The notes beneath the pieces are model-generated. The model searched no databases, had not been told where the DNA came from, and worked only from the letters and a program-made list of their open reading frames with translations. A DNA stretch of 64,000 nt from Acytostelium subglobosum LB1 (taxonomy: Eukaryota; Evosea; Eumycetozoa; Acytosteliales; Acytosteliaceae): NCBI RefSeq assembly GCF_000787575.1, contig NW_012236531.1, forward strand, positions 1,201,396-1,265,395, read 5' to 3'. This document shows positions 57,601-64,000 of this stretch, one piece after another. Made by a program: the position numbers and the translations under genes. Numbering within the stretch: position 1 is the stretch's first letter; the number at the start of each line of letters is the position of its first letter.

Positions 57601-60574
57601 ACCAATGGTGTACTTACAAGTTGGGCTCGCTCCAGACTCAGAGTCTGTCGTGGCTGTGTATCGTCGTTGTTGTTGTTGTTGTTGATGTTGTTATATACAA
57701 TTGATGTCCATTGATGCACTGAGCCAATGGATTGATATTTGGTGAGAAGATGTAGTAGGTATGCTCGTTTGATTGGTTGTTCGTTCGTCGTAGTAGTGGT
57801 AGTGGAGGTGGAGGTGGTATGAAGGAGATCGAGTAGTTGGGTCATCTTGTCTGAGGAGTATAGGAACACGAGTTCCAAACGACAGGTGGTCGCAATGATG
57901 AATCGATGCAATGTTTCCAGCTGATCAAAGTTTGACCATAATGTCAGAAGACACATCGCTATTGTGTTATAACTCTTGATTGACTCCATCAGCATAAAGC
58001 ATCGAGATATATAATGTTCTGTCAAGGGTAGTTCCAGTCGGTGGAATCCCTTCAACACACTATTGATTGAACTAGAGCTGGAAGCTGTCTTTATCATGCT
58101 GTGATTGGGTGAGTGAGTGTCAGTGATTGATTGATGGGGATGGGATGGGCCAAGTCGGGATGGGATGACATACTCTTGTGTTTGTTGGAATTGTATACGG
58201 ATACAAAGTGATAGCCACTCAGTCAGAGAGGTCAGATAATAGAATGACAGTGAACGTAGCTTGCTGATGACATTGTGGTGCTTGATGACATCGTTGTGAT
58301 CGTGCAGGTATTGTTTGATTAGGTCGCGCACTGACTCCATCTGCTCGACATTGTCGGTGAACTTGGACGCGAGTATAGTACGTCGCTGGTTACGCTGTTG
58401 CTGTGTCTGATTGGTCGGTATGTCATTGCTGTTGAAGATTGGGAACTCGCGAAGATACAGTTTGTGATTGTTGGCAATGATGAGTGCTGCAGCTGATGAT
58501 GATGAGGCCTCGTTGTTGATGAGGCCGGCATCGCCGTCCACTTGCTCAAGAGTGCCCCTCGAGATGAGGTAGCGTGCGTATGAGTTCTGTGAGAACACTT
58601 GGTTGCGTGTCAACTCGGAGAACAGGTTGCAAATGCTTCGAAGCTCGCTGCCACTTGGCTGATGTGTATCCAAGAATTGAACCAATATGCTCTGAAGTGG
58701 ATAGTTGGATGTTACTCCTCCTCCTCCTCCTCCTCCGCCACCGCTGCCTCCACCACCTCCTGCCGATGCATAACGCCTCAGCAAAGACGCGGCAACAACA
58801 TGTAAGAATGGGGAGCTCCTGCAGCTAGTCACAGCCCACTCGCACACCAACAATATCTTTTGTTTGTCCTCATCCTGTATTTGATTGATTGATGGAGTGG
58901 TTAGTAGTGAGCGAGAGAATGGATGTGATCAATCAGTCCACATACCAATGAAGTCTTGTTTGATGTGCCAAACACTTCGCTATACAGTTTGGCAAGGTCG
59001 TTGTGGGAGATGAATCGATCGAATGCATCGATCAGGTCTGATATCTCCAAGAACTTCCTGTTTGTCGATGATTGAGGTTGGCTCACATCGCTGCCACCCA
59101 CACTACTACTGTTGCTGCTGTCATTCGCTTGACTTGACTCCAATAAGTATCGCTTCAAGAATGTATATTCCGGTGTGTTTGTAAGTTTAAGTGTCTAATT
59201 GATTGAACGAATGTTAATATGATTGATGGAACTATTCAAAAGTGATCACTTCCGCCTCACTTACAAATGGTTGTGGCTGATTTAGTTGCTCCAACTTCTC
59301 AAGAGTGTTGATTGTGGGCCAAATGAATGATACGAGCTCCTTGTGATACTTGAATGACAGGAAGACGTCGGGTAGAGTGATGGAGATTTGCTTGGCGATT
59401 GTACAGAGAATGGAGAAGATCTTTTGCTCCTTGGCAAAGGAGGGAAGGGGCGGCGCGAGGCTGGCACCAGTCGACGGCGTCTGCGCGCGGTTCATCTGCA
59501 CCGTCAGCTTAGTCAGCTTGTCGTGGCACTTGAACAGGAAGCGCTGTGACATCGATGTGGACTGCATCATTGTGTTTGAATAGAAGAGCAGCAGGCCGGG
59601 CACGATGGCCGTGTCCTGGTCCAGCTGGTCGATGAGAAGCGTCAGCAGCGTCTCCTTGTTGAGCAGACACTCGTAGAAGCTCCACTTGATCAATCGCTCG
59701 AGGTACAGCATCTTCCTCAGCCGGTCGACGTAGGGGTCGCGCGACTGGTCGTTCTCGAGGTTGCGCACCGATCCAAAGAAGAACTGCACGATGAGCTTAG
59801 TCCAATCCGTGGATGGACACACCTGATTCTTGTTCTTGGGCATGTTGCCATAGATGATCTTGATGTACCAGGTCGCGCGTATCAGTGGTATCTCATTCTC
59901 CATCAGCATCTTCATCAGGCCGTCGCCCTTAAAGCCGTGCGGAACGCCCACCGTCATCTTCTGCAGTGGCTCATTGCCGGCCAGGCGCGCCACCCACTGT
60001 TCCTTTGCATTCATCGGTATCTGTTCGGGGAAATTCCTTCTTGCTTTCTCCTTTGTCGGTTGAGGAGTCTGTAGTTGGTTCGCGACGTCGACGCGCATGT
60101 TAGTCAATCCATCATTCGATCGATCAATAAATCAATCAAATACTCACCTTTTGAGGCGTGGAGTTCTTCTTCCACTCGACCTCGTAGACTGCTTGAAGGA
60201 GCTTATCTTTGAGCTTGGATAGGTCTAGGGATTTGAACTCGTCGGACGATGATTTGGTGTCGTCTTGGACAAAGTTCTCTTGGAATCCACCGATAATGTA
60301 GTCGGCCTTTAGTGTCTCCTCCTTGGCGGTGGAGTCCAGAGGGAAGAAGTCTGGTGGACCCAGGCCGGGACCCAGATCCTTGCGATCCGGTCGCTGCAAC
60401 TCGTATCGTTTCAGTCGCGGCTGTGAGTGTTGATTGAAGAAGCTGCCACCACCTGCCGATGCTGGCATCATCATGCCTCCGCTTGCACGCATCTGTTGCT
60501 GTTGTCTCTGGATTTGTTGTTGTAACATTTGTTGTTGTTGCTGTTGTTGTTGCATCATCATCTGTTGTTGTTGC

Positions 60575-60612
<38 letters not shown>

Positions 60613-60636
60613 TTGTTGTTGCTGTAGGTGACTCAT
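54655..60636 (-). CDS. med12: Mediator kinase-module subunit MED12 (AmiB-like)
   Basis: Exons 60148-60636, 59265-60068, 58946-59194, 57618-58874, 57303-57553 and 54655-57232. Two more introns of 75 nt (58099-58173) and 63 nt (55886-55948) are likely but leave the frame open if kept, giving about 1829 or 1875 aa. Starts with a poly-Gln tract of about 40 residues; then the MED12 N-terminus: NFPEQIPMNAKEQWVARLAGNEPL, VPHGFKGDGLMKMLMENEIPLIRATWYIKI and LERLIKWSFYECLLNKETLLTLLIDQ. The middle is helical repeats; the C-terminal 250 residues are Pro/Asn/Gln-rich. MED12 activates CDK8/cyclin C within the Mediator kinase module. In Dictyostelium its homologue AmiB is needed for aggregation. NNN at 55353-55355 sits in frame in the C-terminal part. 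Divergent from the LSM14-like gene across about 1 kb. Confidence 0.92.
55353..55355 (-). other. NNN in MED12 coding sequence
   Basis: Three ambiguous bases that keep the reading frame; two residues unknown. With N at 8781 and 41933 they show that the source is a draft assembly. Confidence 0.95.
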
Positions 60637-61659
60637 TATAATAGATTAAGTTGATTGATTGATTGATTGATTCGATTGTGTCGTTCGTTGTTTTCTTTGT
60701 CGTTGTTGTTTATGTTATAGTCGTGTAGCGTATGTGTCGAATCGCGACCGACACTATACTACATAAATGATTGATTGAAGAGATCGATTGAATCGGGACA
60801 TACAGGCTCCAAGTATGCTGTGTGTTTGAACTGATTACAACTATCTTTGCGACAAAGTCTTGATTGATTGATTGATTGATTGACTTGTATGTAATATCTT
60901 AATGTTTAACTAGACCTGACTATATAGACTTGACTTAGACTTGACCTGTCTTGTTGGGAAGTGAGTGAGTGATAGGAGTAGGGAATGTTGTGTGTTTGTT
61001 GGAGTGTGTGAGGTTGGGGAAGTGCATTCTTTCATTTCAAACAACAAACAAACTCAGAGTGTGTTTCTCAAGAGACCTCAACAGATGATGTTGCAAATTA
61101 AATTCAAATTTTGAAGTCAACGACTTTTTTGAAACAATAGAGTGATTGCCATCTCGATGAACATCTCGTTATCTCAAAGACAGGTTAACCAAACACATTA
61201 AATAGTTAAGAACCTAAGAATTGTATTCAATCGATAATGATGATGATAGTATTGTAATACTAACAAATACAATGATAAAGATATAAGTTTTGGGTCTTTA
61301 AAATGATCAAGAATGAATGTGAACATCATTGAAAGGAGGAGTTTAATTTTTTTTATTCTTTTTTTTATTTTCACAACCAAACAGCAACAAAATTGAAGGA
61401 AGGCGGTCATGCATCAACTTCAAACCAAGTTCATTCAACAACCATCCCACACACACGCACACACTCACTTCAAACATAGATATACAACAGCATATTCATT
61501 CATTCGCTCAGTCAATCAGTCAGTCAGTCAGCAAGTCCCCATCAGTTCAGCTAGCTGTGTAACAACACATTCTCAGTGACCATAAAGGAACAAACAAGCA
61601 AACATCAGGCAATCAATCAAACATTCATTCGAACAAATTAAGAAGTAGTACGAACAGCA
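60637..61659. other. 1-kb divergent spacer between MED12 and LSM14-like genes
   Basis: Contains TTGATTGA runs (60651-60672, 60861-60882), a T-rich stretch near 61345-61370 and a TCAG/TCAA-rich leader near 61510-61535, probably 5' UTR of the LSM14-like gene. The minus-strand frame 61198-61410 is AT-rich noise. No gene supported. Confidence 0.5.
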
Positions 61660-63609
61660 ATGTCAACTCAATTCATTGGATCAAAGATCGTATTGATCAC
61701 AAAGAAGCAGATCAGGTACGAAGGTACCCTCTACACGATCGATCCAGTTGACAACACTCTCGCTCTTAAGAATGGTAATGACATAAATGATAACTGGTGA
61801 TGAAGAGAGTGAGACTAGATCGCGCAAGAATACAATCGACTCACTCAATCAATCAAACAAACAATCAAACAATCAATCAAACAAACTTAAAGTTAAGTCA
61901 TATGGAACTGAGGACAGGAGAGAGGGTGGATTCATCGCACCATCAACAGAGATATTCGACTTTATTGTGTTCAAGAGCAGCGACATTCAAGACTTGAACG
62001 TGTATGAGGCACCTCAGGCTGCCGCAACGACTACCCCAGCACCCGCCACAACCTCAGCGCCAACCACTCAGTCACCCAGCAGCACGATCTCGGCACCAGC
62101 CTCATCGACGTCCAAAGCTGCAGCGCCCGGCGGCCCAGCCGCCACCGGCCAGCCACCTCGTCCCGACGGCGCTATGAACCCAGGTTTCCCACCAATGCCC
62201 AACCAGCCACCCGCCGGTCAGATGCCCTACATGTTTGGCGGCGGCTACCCTCCCCAGTACGGCATGCCACCATCGGGATTCCCTCAGGGCTATCCACCAA
62301 TGTACAACCCATACTACAACATGTACGGCTTCCCACACTACTCTGGCTATCCCGGCCAGCAGAACCAGCCACCAATGGGCATGCCCAACCAGCCCACGCC
62401 ACCATACTTCAAGCCTCCACATCAGCAAACACCACCAACCAATGCGCCACAACATCCCGCCCCTGCCGCCGGTGCCAACGCCGTAAACAACCCATCGACC
62501 AACGCCGCCACCACTCCCGCCTCCACCCAACAATCATCAAACAAACAGCCAACAACGACCACACCAGCCGCTTCTGCACCAGCCCCCGCCACCAGCCAAC
62601 CAGCGACCGCCGTCCATCAACCAACCATCGCCCCATCCACCAACGCCGCCCCAGTCTCCCAACCAACATCAGCCGCCGCAGCCGTCGTCGCCGCACTCCA
62701 ACAGACCGGCAGCCATCATCCAACCGCCGGCAGTGCACCACAGCCAATGGCGCCACCAGCACCCCTTCCCATCCCCGACAACGCTGCACCCTCCTCAACA
62801 TCAGATCAGAAGCCAAGACAGCCAAGACCCAACTATAGAAGCAACAACCAGCAGCAAGGACAGCAAGGACAACAGGGACAACAAGGACAGCAACAGGGAC
62901 AGCAACAGCAGCAACAGCCAAATAGAGGCAATGCAGGCAATGCTATGGACTCACAAAACAGATGGAAATCAAAGAGGCCTCAGATGTCGAACAATGCTCA
63001 GTCAGACTCATCGATGACCGCAGCAGGCGTCGTGGCAGCAGCCACTGGCGCCCACTCAATGAGCGGCAACCAATCGACCAACACTCCCCCAACCAGCAAG
63101 GACAGCAGCGCCATCACCACCATCACGGCACTGGCAACTACCAGAACAAGCCAGGCACGTACAAGAAGACCACAGGCCCCAAGAAGGAGCTTGAGGAGTT
63201 CAACTTTGAGGAGTCCAACATGAGGTTCGACAAGGAGAAGCTGGCCGAGGAGCTGGCCAGCACCGACGAGCACGTCGACGACCACGAGGAGGACGACGAG
63301 GAGGAGATCATCAACGGTGTGCAATCGATCCACGTGTCCACCAGCTACACGCCATCAAAGAGCTTCTTTGACAACATCTCCTGCGAGTCCCTGGACAAGC
63401 AGAACAACCAGGAGGGCAAGGCCAAGGTCACCCTTCACGACCAACGTAAGCTGGACCAAGAAACCTTTGGAATCTCATCAGTCCGTTCACATGACCATCG
63501 TCGCGGCGGCCGAGGTCAAAACCGTAGATACAACAGCTACAACAATCAGAACAGGCAACAGCAACAGCAGCAACAGCCACAGAACAAATCTCAACAAACA
63601 ACAGCCTAA
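61660..63609 (+). CDS. LSM14/Scd6/RAP55-like P-body protein (one frame break)
   Basis: Exons 61660-61774 and 61893-63609, 118-nt intron; about 610 aa. LSm domain at residues 1-80: [37 protein letters not shown] across the junction, then IYDFIVF-like [14 protein letters not shown] long Pro/Ala/Gln linker with tandem GQQ follows. The C-terminus carries the FDF box ([17 protein letters not shown]), FFD box ([12 protein letters not shown]), TFG box (LDQETFGI) and an RGG-type end (HRRGGRGQ). This domain order is diagnostic: LSM14 proteins bind DDX6-like helicases and repress translation in P-bodies. The frame breaks near 63087-63091, a run of five C; six would join the two halves, so an assembly undercall is likely. 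Strong C-terminal conservation argues against decay. Confidence 0.88.
63087..63091 (+). other. Homopolymer-C frame break in the LSM14-like gene
   Basis: Upstream frame ends ...STNTPP; downstream frame continues [15 protein letters not shown] into the FDF box. One extra C in the run reconciles the two. Confidence 0.6.
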
Positions 63610-64000
63610 ATTTAAAGTCTTTCGACTTGGTATACAATAGCACCTCTCCATCATCACCATCACCATCAACAATCAATCAATCAATCATCACTCTCCATTA
63701 TCCATCCATCATCCATTCATCAATCACAACCTTAAATAATTAATTAACTATAATAACAACAATCATAATAATAATAATAATAATAATAAACAAACTCAAT
63801 CGTCCATTCATATTATATCTGATGATCATCGAAGTTCTGATTCATCCACCTTTTTTTCTCACAGTCTGGTGCGCTCAATCACATCGTGTGCATCGGCGTG
63901 TCAGGACGACTTTCAGACACAGCAGTTGTGTCTTGCACTTGGAAGGTGGGGAGTGGTCTCAATTCGAGCAATCTTTGAAATGAATTAATTTTGTGACACA
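63610..64000. other. 3' flank of the LSM14-like gene
   Basis: 391 bp to the window edge. CATC/TCAA low complexity and an AATAAT run (63769-63788) including AATAAA, plausible for polyadenylation. No gene seen. Confidence 0.5.

Overview
This 64 kb window is nuclear DNA of a dictyostelid social amoeba (Amoebozoa). The genes are dense, mostly multi-exon, and carry short GT-AG introns (about 63-118 nt) rich in TCAA/TTCA tetranucleotides. The gene set is dictyostelid: an SH2-carrying Shk-type kinase, an HspG-type small heat-shock protein with a long insert, a GCN2/Ifk eIF2-alpha kinase, an AmiB/MED12 homologue, and a 16-kb array of secreted GPI-type repeat proteins. Codons are clearly less AT-rich than in Dictyostelium discoideum, so another dictyostelid genus is likelier; the species cannot be named from the sequence.

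Layout. 0.1-2.1 kb (-): adenylate-kinase-domain protein. 2.8-20.2 kb (+): four tandem paralogues (A-D, about 1300 aa each) built from repeated Cys-containing beta-rich modules, each with a signal peptide, one intron at the same position, a Thr-rich stalk and a GPI-type tail. 20.3-22.1 kb (-): RWD-RING-IBR-RING ubiquitin ligase. 22.6-28.1 kb (-): GCN2-like kinase. 28.4-29.7 kb (-): glycerophosphodiester phosphodiesterase. 29.9-34.5 kb: a tandemly duplicated head-to-head pair of a DUF4419 gene (-) and an HspG-type gene (+); the second hsp copy is truncated. 34.9-36.8 kb (-): Shk kinase. 37.5-39.3 kb (+): alpha-L-fucosidase. 39.6-41.7 kb: divergent mitoribosomal genes uL4m (-) and mL43 (+). 41.7-43.7 kb: gene-poor gap with a diverged 41-nt repeat pair. 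43.7-44.5 kb (+): PHO80-like cyclin. 44.7-45.3 kb (-): PPIE-type RRM protein. 45.6-46.4 kb (+): coiled-coil protein. 46.6-47.8 kb (-): TMEM120-like membrane protein. 48.6-51.4 kb (+): triple-WWE macrodomain protein. 51.5-51.9 kb (-): small secreted BP74-like protein. 52.7-54.1 kb: two small hypothetical genes. 54.7-60.6 kb (-): MED12/AmiB. 61.7-63.6 kb (+): LSM14/Scd6-like P-body protein.

The most notable content is the four-gene surface-protein array, with shared exon-intron structure, shared C-terminal anchor motif and recurring upstream elements, and the duplicated DUF4419/small-heat-shock cassette with a conserved heat-shock-element-like site. The window holds Ns and several one-base frame breaks in otherwise well-conserved genes. 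These look like draft-assembly indels at least as much as real lesions, and are flagged where they occur.
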